From the NCBI RefSeq assembly GCF_007828045.1, contig NZ_VITN01000018.1, forward strand, positions 1 to 64,000: 64,000 nt of DNA, given 5' to 3'. Position 1 is the stretch's first letter. The number at the start of each line of letters is the position of its first letter. Below the pieces are notes generated by a model. The model ran no database searches. It was given only the letters and a program-made list of their open reading frames with translations, and was not told the origin of the DNA. A program made the translations under genes and the position numbers. The stretch comes from Nitrospirillum amazonense. GTDB taxonomy: Bacteria > Pseudomonadota > Alphaproteobacteria > Azospirillales > Azospirillaceae. Positions 19,163 through 28,975 of the stretch are shown one piece after another.

Positions 19163-20200
19163 TCAGCGGTCCAGGAACTCCAGCGCCGTCCTGTTGAAGG
19201 CGTCCGGCCGTTCGACGTGCACCAAATGGCCCACGCCGTCGAACACCACCACCTGGGCGTTGGGCATGGTGGCGGCGATGGCCTTGGCGTTATCGGCGTT
19301 GCGGCCCATGCCGGCGCCCAATTCCTTGGTGGTGTAGGGCTTGCCCGGCGCGTTGTGGTCGGCCGACCCCATGATGAACAGGGTGGGGGTGGCGATCAGC
19401 GGGTATTCGTGCACCACCGGCTGGTCGTGAATCATCTGGTAGGACTTGATGAAGGACTTCACCCAGCGCGGATACTCGCCGCTGGCCTTCAGCCGTTCGC
19501 GCAGGGTGACGAAGGGCTCGATCTCCGCCACCGGAACGGACAGGGAATAGGTGTTCTTCAGGAAGGCGCGGTAGGCGTCCGCCGTCAGGCCGTATTCGCG
19601 GTCATAGAGGAAGGCGTCGCTGACCGGCGGCACGGTCAGGCGGTAATCCTCCAGCCCCACCGGCGCCTCCAGCACCAGGCGGCGCACCCGGCCGGGGTAG
19701 GTGCGGGTGAAGCGGGCGGCCAGCATGCCGCCGATGGAATGGCCCACCAGATCCACCTGTTTGATGCCCAGGCTGTCCAGCAAGGCCGCCGTGTTGGCGG
19801 CGAAGAAATCGAAGCTGTAGGGCAGGTCGGGCTTGGACGATTTGCCGAAGCCGATCTGGTCGGTGGCGATGACGCGGTAGCCGTCAGCGGCGAAGGCGCG
19901 GATGACCGTGTCCCAATAGCTGGCGGGGAAGTTGCGCCCGTGGAACAGCAGGGCCACGCGGCCATTCGGTGTGCCGGTGGGCGCTACGTCCATATAGGCC
20001 TGGCGCAGCGTCTGTCCTTCGGCCACGAACTCGAAATAACTGACGGGGAAGGGATAGGGCCATCCCTCCAGCGCGATGCCGATGGGCTCCGCCGTCGCTG
20101 GGGCCGTCGCCGGGGCGATGGTGGACGCCCCCGCCGCGGTGAAGACAGCGGAGCTGGCGGCCAGAACGGCCGCCAGAACCAGCGGAAGCATGCTGCGCAT
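19163..20200 (-). CDS. Exported alpha/beta hydrolase
   Basis: 345 residues with a signal peptide (MRSMLPLVLAAVLAASSAVF, cleaved after an Ala-rich stretch). The fold markers are the oxyanion loop LLFHGRNFPAS, TDQIGFGKSSKP, the nucleophile elbow GHSIGG (Ser), and the catalytic His in GVGHLVHVERP. The acid is probably the Asp in MGSADHNAPGK. The closest named relatives are haloalkane dehalogenase-like and esterase-like hydrolases, and the substrate is undetermined. An alternative start is ATG 20191. The SDR gene lies 20 bases upstream on the same strand, so the two may be co-transcribed. Confidence 0.87.
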   Translation of the reverse strand: MRSMLPLVLAAVLAASSAVFTAAGASTIAPATAPATAEPIGIALEGWPYPFPVSYFEFVAEGQTLRQAYMDVAPTGTPNGRVALLFHGRNFPASYWDTVIRAFAADGYRVIATDQIGFGKSSKPDLPYSFDFFAANTAALLDSLGIKQVDLVGHSIGGMLAARFTRTYPGRVRRLVLEAPVGLEDYRLTVPPVSDAFLYDREYGLTADAYRAFLKNTYSLSVPVAEIEPFVTLRERLKASGEYPRWVKSFIKSYQMIHDQPVVHEYPLIATPTLFIMGSADHNAPGKPYTTKELGAGMGRNADNAKAIAATMPNAQVVVFDGVGHLVHVERPDAFNRTALEFLDR

Positions 20201-20220
20201 GGGGGATGGCCCTTCCAGTA

Positions 20221-21015
20221 TCAGGCGATGAAGTCGACCACGCCGCCGTCCACGCGCAGGGCGGCGCCATTGGTGGCCGACGCCTGGGGGGAGCAGGCGT
20301 AGACCACCATGTTCGCCACCTCTTCCACCGTCGCCGTCCGCTGGATCAGTGAGGTCGGGCGGAAGGCGCGGACGAAATCGGCGCCGACCTCCTCGACCGG
20401 CTTGCCGGTCTTGGCCACCTGGTCCTTCAGCAGAGCCTCCACCCCTTCCGACAGGGTGGGGCCGGGCAGCACGGCGTTGACGGTGACCTTGCTGCCGCGC
20501 GTCAGCTTGGCCAGGCCGCGCGATACCGCCAGCTGGGCCGTCTTGCTGAAGCCGTAATGGATCATGTCCTCCGGAATGTTCAGGCCGGACTCGGACGAGA
20601 TGAAGATGACGCGGCCCTGGTTGCGCTCCAGCATGCCCTTGAGGTAACTGCGTGACAGGCGCACGCCCGACAGCACGTTGACCTCGAATATGCGGGTCCA
20701 GTCCTCGTCCGGCGTCTCGAAGAAATCCTTGAGCTCGAAGATGCCGGCGTTGTTCACCAGGATGTCGGCCTGGGGCACGGCCTCCAGCAAGGCGGCGGCG
20801 CCCTCGGCCGTGCTGACGTCGGCGGCCACGCCGCGCGCGTCGGCGCCCGGCACCAGTTCGTTCAGCTTGGCCACGGCGGCGGTGACGGTGGCCTGGCTGC
20901 GGCCGTTCACGATCAGGGACGCGCCGGCCTTGGCCAGGCCCAGGGCGATGGCGAAGCCGATGCCGGCGGTGGAACCGGTGACGATGGCCGTTTGGCCCTT
21001 CAGGTCGATCTGCAT
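20221..21015 (-). CDS. SDR-family NAD(P)-dependent oxidoreductase
   Basis: 264 residues of classical short-chain dehydrogenase. Rossmann GSTAGIG near residue 15, NNAG near 85, catalytic Ser in FISSESG and the Y-x-x-x-K pair in HYGFSK, with a C-terminal RVDGGVVDF close. The substrate is unknown. GGAG lies 10 bases before the start. It is divergent from the MFS exporter at 21262 with ~245 bases between, which often marks a locally regulated detoxification pair, but no regulator gene is present here. Confidence 0.9.
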   Translation of the reverse strand: MQIDLKGQTAIVTGSTAGIGFAIALGLAKAGASLIVNGRSQATVTAAVAKLNELVPGADARGVAADVSTAEGAAALLEAVPQADILVNNAGIFELKDFFETPDEDWTRIFEVNVLSGVRLSRSYLKGMLERNQGRVIFISSESGLNIPEDMIHYGFSKTAQLAVSRGLAKLTRGSKVTVNAVLPGPTLSEGVEALLKDQVAKTGKPVEEVGADFVRAFRPTSLIQRTATVEEVANMVVYACSPQASATNGAALRVDGGVVDFIA

Positions 21016-21261
21016 AGTGTTTTCTCCATCAGGAAAGGCGTCGGATGCGGCGCCGTGCATGGACCTTGATGTAGCACCGGCTGCTGCTGGCAAGAATGGG
21101 CGCCGTTGCCAAATCACTCTTTCCAAAACGCGAAGAGTGTTTCCGTGACCGTCCCGTTTTTCGCCGGCGCGAAAAGGGTGAGGGTGGGGACGACACCAAA
21201 CAGATAGGCCGCCGACGCGATTTTTCCCGTGCGGCCGAACGCATGAGGCGGAGTGATAGCC

Positions 21262-22440
21262 ATGCCCCTTCCCCTTTTCGCCCTGGCCGCCGCGGCCTTC
21301 GCCATCGGCACCACGGAATTCGTCATCATGGGTCTGCTGCCCGACGTGGCGGTGGACCTGGGCGTCTCCATCCCCATGGCGGGCCTGCTCATCTCCGGCT
21401 ACGCCCTGGGCGTGGTGGTGGGCGCCCCCATCCTGACCCTGACCACCGGTCGGCTGCCACGCAAAACGCTGTTGGTCGGCCTCATGGCCCTGTTCATCGT
21501 GGGCAACGCGATGGCGGCGGTGTCCGCCAACTACACCATGCTGATGGTGGCGCGTATCGTCGCCAGCTTCACCCACGGGTCCTTCTTCGGCATCGGTTCC
21601 GTCGTCGCGGCCAGCCTGGTGCCGGCGGAACGGCGGGCCAGCGCCATCGCCCTGATGTTCACGGGCCTGACCCTGGCCAACATCCTGGGCGTGCCGCTCG
21701 GTACCCTGGTCGGCCAGCATTTCGGCTGGCGCGCCACCTTCTGGGCCGTGGCCGGGCTGGGCCTGGCGGCGGCGCTGGCGGTGGCGGCGCTGGTGCCGCC
21801 GGTGGCCGCCTCGGAACAGGGCAGCCTGGGGCGGGAGGTCGCGGTGCTGAAGCGGCCGGCCGTGCTGGTGGCCCTGGCCACCACGGTGCTGGGCTTCGGC
21901 GGCGTGTTCGTCGTCTTCACCTACATCACCCCCATCCTGGAACACGCGGCGGGCCTGTCGCCCACCGGCGTCAGCAGTGCCCTGCTGGTCTTCGGCCTGG
22001 GCCTGACCCTGGGCAACGTCCTGGGCGGCAAGCTGGCCGACCGGGCGCTGATGCCCGCCCTGGTGGGTGTGCTGGCCCTGCTGGGCCTGGTCCTGGCCGG
22101 CTTCTCCGTCACCATGCACAACCCGGTCGCCGCCATCGCCACCCTGTTCGTCTGGGGCATGGCCGCCTTCGCCACCGTGCCACCCCTGCAGATGCGGGTG
22201 CTGGAAAAGGCCGGCGACGCCCCCAACCTGGCGGCATCCCTCAACATCGGCGCCTTCAACCTGGGCAACGCCGGCGGCGCCTTCCTCGGTGGCCTGGTGA
22301 TCGACGGTGGCCTGGGCTATGAGGCGGTGGCCTATGCCGGGGCCGCCGTGGCGGCCGGCGGCCTGATGCTGGCCCTGCTGGGGTGGGGCCAGGACCGGCG
22401 GGCGGCGACCAGCCTGAAGGTGGCGGCGGCCTCGTGCTAA
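21262..22440 (+). CDS. MFS transporter of the DHA1 (AraJ/YdhP-like) group
   Basis: 392 residues with 12 predicted membrane segments. It begins MPLPLFALAAAAFAIGTTEF, followed by VIMGLLPDVA, the signature of the sugar/drug efflux DHA1 group, with the loop-2/3 region LTTGRLPRKTLL. It exports drugs, sugars or arabinose-like compounds in relatives. ATG 21262 is preferred to an in-frame GTG at 21253 because GGAG lies 8 bases upstream of the ATG. Monocistronic, with a strong terminator. Confidence 0.88.
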   Translation: MPLPLFALAAAAFAIGTTEFVIMGLLPDVAVDLGVSIPMAGLLISGYALGVVVGAPILTLTTGRLPRKTLLVGLMALFIVGNAMAAVSANYTMLMVARIVASFTHGSFFGIGSVVAASLVPAERRASAIALMFTGLTLANILGVPLGTLVGQHFGWRATFWAVAGLGLAAALAVAALVPPVAASEQGSLGREVAVLKRPAVLVALATTVLGFGGVFVVFTYITPILEHAAGLSPTGVSSALLVFGLGLTLGNVLGGKLADRALMPALVGVLALLGLVLAGFSVTMHNPVAAIATLFVWGMAAFATVPPLQMRVLEKAGDAPNLAASLNIGAFNLGNAGGAFLGGLVIDGGLGYEAVAYAGAAVAAGGLMLALLGWGQDRRAATSLKVAAASC

Positions 22441-22463
22441 GCCCCCACCTTGCCCCCCTCTCG

Positions 22464-22496
22464 ACGCCGGCCCCCGCCAGGGCCGGCGTTCGTGTT
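22464..22496 (+). terminator. Rho-independent terminator of the MFS gene
   Basis: Perfect 10-bp stem ACGCCGGCCC / GGGCCGGCGT with a 6-base loop, followed by TCGTGTTT. Confidence 0.8.
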
Positions 22497-22550
22497 TGGC
22501 GGCCATGGATGCTAGAATGCTTCCGTAGGGGACAGCGTGGGACCGGGGGC

Positions 22551-23057
22551 ATGAGGAACAAGGTGCGGCATTGGGTGCGGACGGCGCCGGCCGTGGTGCT
22601 GGCGATGGGGATGGCGGCGTGTGGCGGGGCGCCGCAGGGTGATCCCTTGCTGACGATGGCCTGCCCGGCGGCGGGTGGGCCGGTGCCCCCCTCCAAAGCC
22701 TACGACGACCTGGACGCAAGGGCGCTGGAGGCCAAGGCCGATCATGGCGACCTGGCGGCGGCCCGGGTCCTGGGGGAACGCTACCGCGCCGGCGTCGATG
22801 TGGCGGTGGACCCGGTCAAGGCCCTGGCCTGGACCCGCAGGGCGGCGGTGGTGGAGCACACCACGACCCAGTTCATCATGGCCCCCGCCGTGGGCAAGCA
22901 GCCCGGCTACACCGTGCCCGTCAACCAGACCGCGCTGTCGGGTGGTGACCCCTTGGCCTTGATCGAGTTAGGGATGCTGTACGCTCAAGGCCAAGGCGTG
23001 CCGCGCAGCGATACGATCGCCGCCGCGCTGACGCTCTGCGGCCGCCAGGGCATCTAA
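22551..23057 (+). CDS. Sel1-repeat-type lipoprotein
   Basis: 168 residues. A lipoprotein signal (VVLAMGMAAC, with Cys as the lipidated residue) is followed by a Sel1-like helical region: DHGDLAAARVLGERYRAGVDVAVDP, then KALAWTRRAA, and later DPLALIELGMLYAQGQGVPRSD. Sel1 repeats mediate protein contacts. Function is unknown. It ends at a double hairpin. It lies upstream of the RND operon on the same strand but is separated by 150 bases and that terminator. Confidence 0.75.
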   Translation: MRNKVRHWVRTAPAVVLAMGMAACGGAPQGDPLLTMACPAAGGPVPPSKAYDDLDARALEAKADHGDLAAARVLGERYRAGVDVAVDPVKALAWTRRAAVVEHTTTQFIMAPAVGKQPGYTVPVNQTALSGGDPLALIELGMLYAQGQGVPRSDTIAAALTLCGRQGI

Positions 23058-23088
23058 CGCCCTGGCAAGTGGCCTTAACCATAAGGCC
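23044..23088 (+). terminator. Double-hairpin terminator
   Basis: Two adjacent perfect stems: GCCAGGGC / GCCCTGGC (23044-23066), which encloses the Sel1 gene stop codon, and GGCCTTA / TAAGGCC (23071-23088). There is no T tract. Confidence 0.6.
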
Positions 23089-23209
23089 TGGACCGCCCGT
23101 CCACGTATTCTCCACAAAACTCGGATAACCCATCCCGGACTTATTGGCCACTTTGCTATCTTGCTTCGGTTCCCCGGAAACGTGTAGCAACCGGGAGTAG
23201 TGATCGGAC

Positions 23210-24400
23210 ATGGCCGCCGTAACCGTCAGGATGACGCCCGAGATGTTGAAGCGATTGAGTTTTGCGGCCCTGGTGGGCACCGCCCTGCTGGCCCTGACGG
23301 CGTGTGAGAAGAAGCAGGAGCAGGCGGCCCCGCCGCCGCAACAGGTGGGCTACGTCGTCCTGCATACCCAGACGGTGCCGCTGCGCGCGGAGCTGGCCGG
23401 CCGCACCAGCGCCTATCGCGTCTCCGACGTGAGGCCGCAGGTGGCCGGCATCATCCAGAAGCGCCTGTTCGAGGAGGGCGCCATGGTCCAGGCGGGCCAG
23501 CTGCTGTACCAGATCGACCCGGCACCCTATGAGGCCGCCTACGAGCAGGCCCAGGGCACCCTGGCCAACGCCGAGGCTAACCTGATCAGCCTGAAATCCA
23601 AGGCCGAGCGCTATGGCGAGCTGGTGAAGGTCGAGGGTGTCAGCAAGCAGGATTACGACGACGCCCGCGCCGCCTACCAGCAGGGCCAGGCCACCATCAT
23701 CGCCGACAGGGCGGCGGTGAAGGCCGCCAAGGTGAACCTGGACTATACCCGCATCACCGCCCCCATCAGCGGCCGCATCGGCCGGTCCAGCATCACCGAG
23801 GGCGCGCTGGTGACGGCGGACCAGACCACGGCGCTGGCCACCATCACCCAGCTGGACCCCATCTACGTCGATATTACCCAGTCCAGCATGGAGATGACAT
23901 CGCTGAAGCGGCGGCTGGTCTCCGGCGGGCTGGGCAAGGCCGACGCAGCTGTGACCCTGAAGCTGGAGGACGGCACCGCCTACGCCACGCCCGGCACGCT
24001 GAAGTTCGCCGAGGTGTCGGTGGACCAGGAGTCCGGCGCCGTGACCCTGCGCGCCATGTTCCCCAACCCGCAGGAAATGCTGCTGCCCGGCATGTACGTC
24101 CGCACCATGGTGGAGCAGGGCGTGATGCCCGACGCCATCCTGGCGCCGCAGCAAGGCGTGTCGCGCAACCCCAAGAGCGAGCCCATCGCCCTGGTGGTGG
24201 TGGCCGACAACAAGGTGGAGCAGCGGTCGCTGACCGTGGACCGCACGGTGGGCGACAAGTGGCTGGTGACCGACGGCCTGAAGGACGGCGACCGCTTGAT
24301 CGTCGAGGGCTCGCTGAAGGTCAAGGCCGGCCAGACGGTGACGCCGGTTGAGGTGACCCTGTCGGCCAAGGCGGCGCCCGCACCCGGTAACGGGAAATAA
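23210..24400 (+). CDS. RND efflux periplasmic adaptor (MexA/AcrA type)
   Basis: 396 residues. Membrane-fusion lipoprotein: the signal ends in LLALTAC, so Cys is lipidated. It has a lipoyl half-motif around VRPQVAGIIQKRLFEEG, an alpha-hairpin ~95-165 (YEAAYEQAQGTLANAEANL), the second lipoyl half at ITAPISGRIGRSSITEG, then a beta-barrel and membrane-proximal domain. It couples the inner-membrane pump to the TolC-like channel. GGGAG precedes ATG 23210. In-frame ATGs at 23231 and 23243 are possible. First of five genes of an efflux/two-component operon. Confidence 0.92.
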   Translation: MAAVTVRMTPEMLKRLSFAALVGTALLALTACEKKQEQAAPPPQQVGYVVLHTQTVPLRAELAGRTSAYRVSDVRPQVAGIIQKRLFEEGAMVQAGQLLYQIDPAPYEAAYEQAQGTLANAEANLISLKSKAERYGELVKVEGVSKQDYDDARAAYQQGQATIIADRAAVKAAKVNLDYTRITAPISGRIGRSSITEGALVTADQTTALATITQLDPIYVDITQSSMEMTSLKRRLVSGGLGKADAAVTLKLEDGTAYATPGTLKFAEVSVDQESGAVTLRAMFPNPQEMLLPGMYVRTMVEQGVMPDAILAPQQGVSRNPKSEPIALVVVADNKVEQRSLTVDRTVGDKWLVTDGLKDGDRLIVEGSLKVKAGQTVTPVEVTLSAKAAPAPGNGK

Positions 24401-24406
24401 GCCGCC

Positions 24407-27400
24407 ATGTTCGCACGCTACTTCATCGACCGGCCCATCTTCGCCTGGGTCATCGCCATCGTCATCATGCTGTTCGGCGTGCTGGCCATCTTCACCCTGC
24501 CGATCTCGCAATATCCCGACATCGCGCCGCCGTCGGTCTCCATCAGCGCCTCCTACCCCGGCGCGTCGGCCGAGGCGGTGGAAAGCAGCGTGGTGCAGGT
24601 GCTGGAACAGCAGCTGACCGGCATCGACCACCTGCTGTACTTCAGTTCCAGCAGCAGTTCCAACGGCAGCGCCAGCATCAGCGTCACGTTCGAGCAGGGC
24701 ACCAACCCCGACGTGGCCCAGGTGCAGGTGCAGAACAAGGTGTCCCAGGCCACCAGCCGCCTGCCCACCCAGGTGCAGCAACAGGGCATCACCGTCGCCA
24801 AGGCGCAGACCGACTTCCTGATGGTGGTTTCCGTCTATGACGAGACGGACAAGGCCACCAGCGCCGACGTGGCCGACTTCCTGGTCAGCAACCTCCAGGA
24901 TCCGCTGAGCCGCGTGAACGGCGTGGGCACCACCCGTGTCTTCGGTTCGCAGTACGCCATGCGCATCTGGCTGGACCCGCACAAGCTGCACAGCTACGGC
25001 CTGATGCCGTCTGACATCGAAAGTGCCATCCAGGCGCAGAACACCCAGGTGACGGCGGGCGAGATCGGCGCCCGGCCCTCCGCCGACACCCAGCAGCTGA
25101 ACGCCACCGTCACCGCCATGTCGCGGCTGCAGACGCCGGACCAGTTCCGCAAGATCATCGTCAAGACGCTGACCAACGGCGCCACCGTTCACCTCAGCGA
25201 CGTGGCGCGGGTGGAACTGGGCAACGAGGATTACAGCGTCAGCACCCGGCTGAACGGCCACCCGGCCTCGGGCATGGCCCTGCAGCTGGCCTCCGGCGCC
25301 AACGCCATGAAGACCGCCGCCGCCGTGAAGGCCAAGGTGGAGGCCATGGCCCACACCTTCCCCGCCGGCTACAAGATCGCTTATCCCCGCGACAGCACCG
25401 CCTTCGTGAAGCTGTCCATCCATGAGGTGATCAAGACCCTGATCGAGGCCATCATCCTGGTGGTCATCGTGATGTTCGTCTTCCTGCAGAGCTGGCGCGC
25501 CGTGCTGATCCCGGCCATCGCCGTGCCCGTGGTGCTGCTGGGCACCTTCGGCGTGCTGTCGGCGGCCGGCTATTCCATCAACACCCTGACCCTGTTCGCC
25601 ATGGTGCTGGCCATCGGCCTGCTGGTGGACGACGCCATCGTCGTGGTGGAAAACGTCGAGCGCATCATGCGCGAGGACAAGCTGTCGGCCTATGAGGCCA
25701 CGGCGAAATCCATGACCGAGATCACCGGCGCCCTGGTGGGCATCGCCATGGTGCTGTCGGCCGTGTTCCTGCCCATGGCCTTCTTCGGCGGGTCCGTCGG
25801 CGTGATCTACCGCCAGTTCTCCATCACCATCGTGTCGGCCATGGCGCTGTCGGTGGTGGTGGCCCTGGTGCTGTCGCCCGCCCTCTGCGCCACGCTGCTG
25901 AAGGCCAACGGCCATGCCCATACCAAGGGCCTGGCCGGCTGGTTCAACCGCAATTTCGACCGGGGGCAGGAGGGCTACGCCCGCCGCCTGGGCGGCATCG
26001 TCGGCCGCCCCGCTCTGTTCATGCTGGCCTATGGCGTCATCGTCGGCGCCATGGCCCTGCTGTTCGTGCGCCTGCCCACAAGCTTCCTGCCGGATGAGGA
26101 CCAGGGCAGCGTCATGGTGCAGTACACCCTGCCCGTGGGCGCCACCTACGCCCGCACCGACCAGGTGTCCCGCGCCATCGAGAAATACTTCATGGAGAAT
26201 GAGAGCGGCACGGTGCGCGCCCTGTTCACCGTGGCGGGCTTCAGCTTCGCGGGCTCCGGCCAGAACGCCGGCATGGCCTTCCTGGCGCTGAAGGACTGGA
26301 GCGACCGGCCGGGGGCGGAACACCGCGCCCAGGCCATCGCCGCCCGGGCGACGAAAAGCCTGTCCAGCATCCGCGACGCCCAGATTTTCTCCCTCATCCC
26401 GCCGTCCATCCAAGGCCTGGGCCAGTCCAACGGCTTCGACATGTGGCTGCAGGACAACGGCACCCTGGGCCATGCCGGCCTGATGGGCGCCCGCAACCAG
26501 CTGCTGGGCCTGGCGGCGCAGGAAAAGACCCTGCAGGCCGTCCGTCCCAACGGCCTGGATGACACGCCGCAGCTGAAGATCGACATCGACCATGCCAAGG
26601 CGACCGCGCTGGGCCTGTCCATCGGCGACATCACCAGCACGCTCAGCGGCGCCTGGGGCGCGAACTACGTCAACGACTTCATCGACCGCGGTCGCGTGAA
26701 GCGCGTCTACGTCCAGGCCGACGCGCCCTATCGCTCGGCGCCGGAGGATCTGGCCGCCTGGTACGTCAAGGGCTCAAGCGGCGCCATGGCGCCCTTCACC
26801 GCCTTCGCCCAGGCGCGCTGGGAAATGGGCCCGCCGCAGCTGCAGCGCTTCAACGGCCTGGCCGCCCTGGAAATCCAGGGTGCCGCTGCCGGCGAGACCA
26901 GCTCCGGCGATGCCATGAACACCATGGAAAAGCTGGCGGCCCAGCTGCCGCCGGGCACCAGCCTGTCGTGGACCGGCCTGTCCTATCAGGAACGGCTGTC
27001 CAGCGGTCAGGCGCCCATGCTGTACGCCCTGTCCATCCTGGTGGTCTTCCTCTGCCTGGCCGCCCTGTATGAAAGCTGGTCCATCCCGGTGTCGGTGCTG
27101 CTGGTCATTCCGCTGGGCGTCCTGGGCGCCGTCACGGCGGCCACCCTGCGCGGCCTCAGCAACGACATCTATTTCCAGGTGGGCCTGCTGACCACCATCG
27201 GCCTGTCCGCCAAGAACGCCATCCTGATCGTGGAGTTCGCGGAGGCGGCGGAGAAACGCGGCGTGCCCACGGTACAGGCCGCCATCGAGGGCGCGCGCCT
27301 GCGCCTGCGTCCCATCCTGATGACCTCGCTGGCTTTCGTCGCCGGCGTGCTGCCGCTGGCCCTGGCCACGGGGGCGGGGGCCGGCAGCCAGAACGACATC

Positions 27401-27553
27401 GGCACCGGCGTGGTCGGCGGCGTCATCTCCGCCACCGTGCTGGCCATCTTCTTCGTGCCCCTGTTCTACGTCCTGGTGCGCAAGCTGTTCGGCGGCGACC
27501 TGGCCGCCAAGCATGGTGGCGCCAAAGACGACCTGACGTCGGAGGGCGTGTGA
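24407..27553 (+). CDS. RND multidrug efflux pump (AcrB/MexB, HAE-1 type)
   Basis: 1048 residues, the normal length. Starts MFARYFIDRPIFAWVIAIVI, then the PISQYPDIAPP porter-domain signature. The TM4 proton-relay pair is present (GLLVDDAIVVVENVERIM), with FLPDEDQG after TM7 and ATLRGLSNDIYFQVGLLTTI near TM10-11. It exports hydrophobic or amphiphilic drugs, driven by proton motive force. Six bases separate it from the adaptor gene, and its stop overlaps the outer-membrane factor start (TGATG). Confidence 0.95.
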   Translation: MFARYFIDRPIFAWVIAIVIMLFGVLAIFTLPISQYPDIAPPSVSISASYPGASAEAVESSVVQVLEQQLTGIDHLLYFSSSSSSNGSASISVTFEQGTNPDVAQVQVQNKVSQATSRLPTQVQQQGITVAKAQTDFLMVVSVYDETDKATSADVADFLVSNLQDPLSRVNGVGTTRVFGSQYAMRIWLDPHKLHSYGLMPSDIESAIQAQNTQVTAGEIGARPSADTQQLNATVTAMSRLQTPDQFRKIIVKTLTNGATVHLSDVARVELGNEDYSVSTRLNGHPASGMALQLASGANAMKTAAAVKAKVEAMAHTFPAGYKIAYPRDSTAFVKLSIHEVIKTLIEAIILVVIVMFVFLQSWRAVLIPAIAVPVVLLGTFGVLSAAGYSINTLTLFAMVLAIGLLVDDAIVVVENVERIMREDKLSAYEATAKSMTEITGALVGIAMVLSAVFLPMAFFGGSVGVIYRQFSITIVSAMALSVVVALVLSPALCATLLKANGHAHTKGLAGWFNRNFDRGQEGYARRLGGIVGRPALFMLAYGVIVGAMALLFVRLPTSFLPDEDQGSVMVQYTLPVGATYARTDQVSRAIEKYFMENESGTVRALFTVAGFSFAGSGQNAGMAFLALKDWSDRPGAEHRAQAIAARATKSLSSIRDAQIFSLIPPSIQGLGQSNGFDMWLQDNGTLGHAGLMGARNQLLGLAAQEKTLQAVRPNGLDDTPQLKIDIDHAKATALGLSIGDITSTLSGAWGANYVNDFIDRGRVKRVYVQADAPYRSAPEDLAAWYVKGSSGAMAPFTAFAQARWEMGPPQLQRFNGLAALEIQGAAAGETSSGDAMNTMEKLAAQLPPGTSLSWTGLSYQERLSSGQAPMLYALSILVVFLCLAALYESWSIPVSVLLVIPLGVLGAVTAATLRGLSNDIYFQVGLLTTIGLSAKNAILIVEFAEAAEKRGVPTVQAAIEGARLRLRPILMTSLAFVAGVLPLALATGAGAGSQNDIGTGVVGGVISATVLAIFFVPLFYVLVRKLFGGDLAAKHGGAKDDLTSEGV

Positions 27554-28959
27554 TGACGCGCTGGTTGATGCGGAGCACGACCTCTCTTTTGGCCCTGAGC
27601 CTGCTGGCCGGCTGCATCTCGCTGGATCCGGACTACCAGCGTCCGGCCGCCCCGGTGCCGGCCGCCTGGCCGCAGGGGGCCGCCTATGCCCCACCGGCCC
27701 CCGCCGCCACGCCGGTGGCGGAGACGGGCTGGCAGGACTTCTTCGTCGACGCCGACCTGCGCGCCGTCGTCGGCCAGGCGCTGGACAACAACCGCGACCT
27801 GCGGGTGGCGGTGCAGAATGTGCTGGCCGCCCGGGCCAAGTATCAGGTGCAGGACGCGGCGCGGCTGCCGACGGTGGACGCCTCGGCCAGCGGCGGCTAC
27901 AGCCGGACCGGGGCCGGGGCCAACCGGCAGGAAACCAAGTCCCTGTCCGCCGGCATCGGCGTCAGCGCCTTCGAGGCCGACCTGTTCGGCCGCGTCGCCA
28001 GCCTGACGCGGGCGGACCTGGAAACCTACCTGGCGGAGGAGGAGACGGCGCGGGCCACCCGCATCAGCCTGATTTCCGAGGTCGCCACCGCCTACATCAC
28101 CTACGCCGCCGACAAGAGCCTGCTGCGCATCGCGCAACAGACCATGGACAGCGCCCAGCATTCCGCCGACGTGACGCGCAAGCGCCTCAGTAACGGCGTC
28201 GCCACCCGGCTGGACGCGGCGGAGGCCGACACCATCTACCAGACGGCGCGGGCGGACGTCGCCAACTACACCACCCTGGTGGCGCAGGACCTGAACGCGC
28301 TGGAGACGCTGACCGGCGCGCCGGTGGACCCCGCCCGCCTGCCCGACGGCATCGAGGGCCGCACCTTCACCCTGGCGGCCCTGCCGGCGGGGATGAGCAC
28401 CGGCGTGCTGCTGAACCGGCCGGACGTGCTGTCGGCGGAACACAGCCTGAAGTCGGCCAACGCCAACATCGGCGCCGCCCGCGCCGCCTTCTTCCCCACC
28501 GTCAGCCTGACGACTGCGGCGGGCTTCGCCAGCAAGGCCTTCGGCAACCTGTTCCAGGCCCAGTCGCAGTCGCTGAGCTTCACGCCCTCGGTCTCGGTGC
28601 CCATCTTCGACAACGGCGCCAACCAGGCCAACCTGGACTATGCCAAGGCCACGCAGCAGGCGGCGGTGGCCACCTATGAGAAGACCATCCAGACCGCGTT
28701 CAAGGAGGTGGCGAACGCCCTGGCCCGCCGCGGCACCATCGCCGAGCAGCTGGACGCCCAGCAGTCAACGGTGAGGGCCGCCCAGACCAGCTACGACTTG
28801 TCGCAGGCCCGTTACAAGCAGGGGGCGGACAGCTATCTGAACGCCCTGGATGCCCAGCGCACCCTCTATTCCGCGCAGCAGACCCTGGTGTCGGTGCAGC
28901 TGACCAACGCCGGCAACCTGGTCACGCTGTATCAGGTGCTGGGCGGCGGGGTGAAATAG
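27553..28959 (+). CDS. RND efflux outer-membrane factor (OprM/NodT type)
   Basis: 468 residues. Lipoprotein signal with LLAGC near residue 20, then the typical LDPDYQRPAAPVP start of OprM/NodT channels and two long OEP helical repeats (DLRVAVQNVLAARAKYQVQ; QARYKQGADSYLNALDAQR). It provides the exit duct for the pump. The start codon shares its A with the pump stop. An alternative in-frame GTG lies 3 bases earlier. Confidence 0.93.
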   Translation: MTRWLMRSTTSLLALSLLAGCISLDPDYQRPAAPVPAAWPQGAAYAPPAPAATPVAETGWQDFFVDADLRAVVGQALDNNRDLRVAVQNVLAARAKYQVQDAARLPTVDASASGGYSRTGAGANRQETKSLSAGIGVSAFEADLFGRVASLTRADLETYLAEEETARATRISLISEVATAYITYAADKSLLRIAQQTMDSAQHSADVTRKRLSNGVATRLDAAEADTIYQTARADVANYTTLVAQDLNALETLTGAPVDPARLPDGIEGRTFTLAALPAGMSTGVLLNRPDVLSAEHSLKSANANIGAARAAFFPTVSLTTAAGFASKAFGNLFQAQSQSLSFTPSVSVPIFDNGANQANLDYAKATQQAAVATYEKTIQTAFKEVANALARRGTIAEQLDAQQSTVRAAQTSYDLSQARYKQGADSYLNALDAQRTLYSAQQTLVSVQLTNAGNLVTLYQVLGGGVK

Positions 28960-28975
28960 GAAGGGGACGGGGATC

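Noticed and set aside
23155-23205. Palindrome-like GGTTCC-CC-GGAAAC upstream of the RND operon as an operator
   Set aside because: Imperfect and short, with no adjacent TetR/MarR gene and no second copy to support it.
23156-26593. An 1145-codon minus-strand open frame opposite the RND genes
   Set aside because: Antisense shadow of the adaptor and pump genes. Composition is His/Gly/Ala/Gln-rich with no domain signatures.
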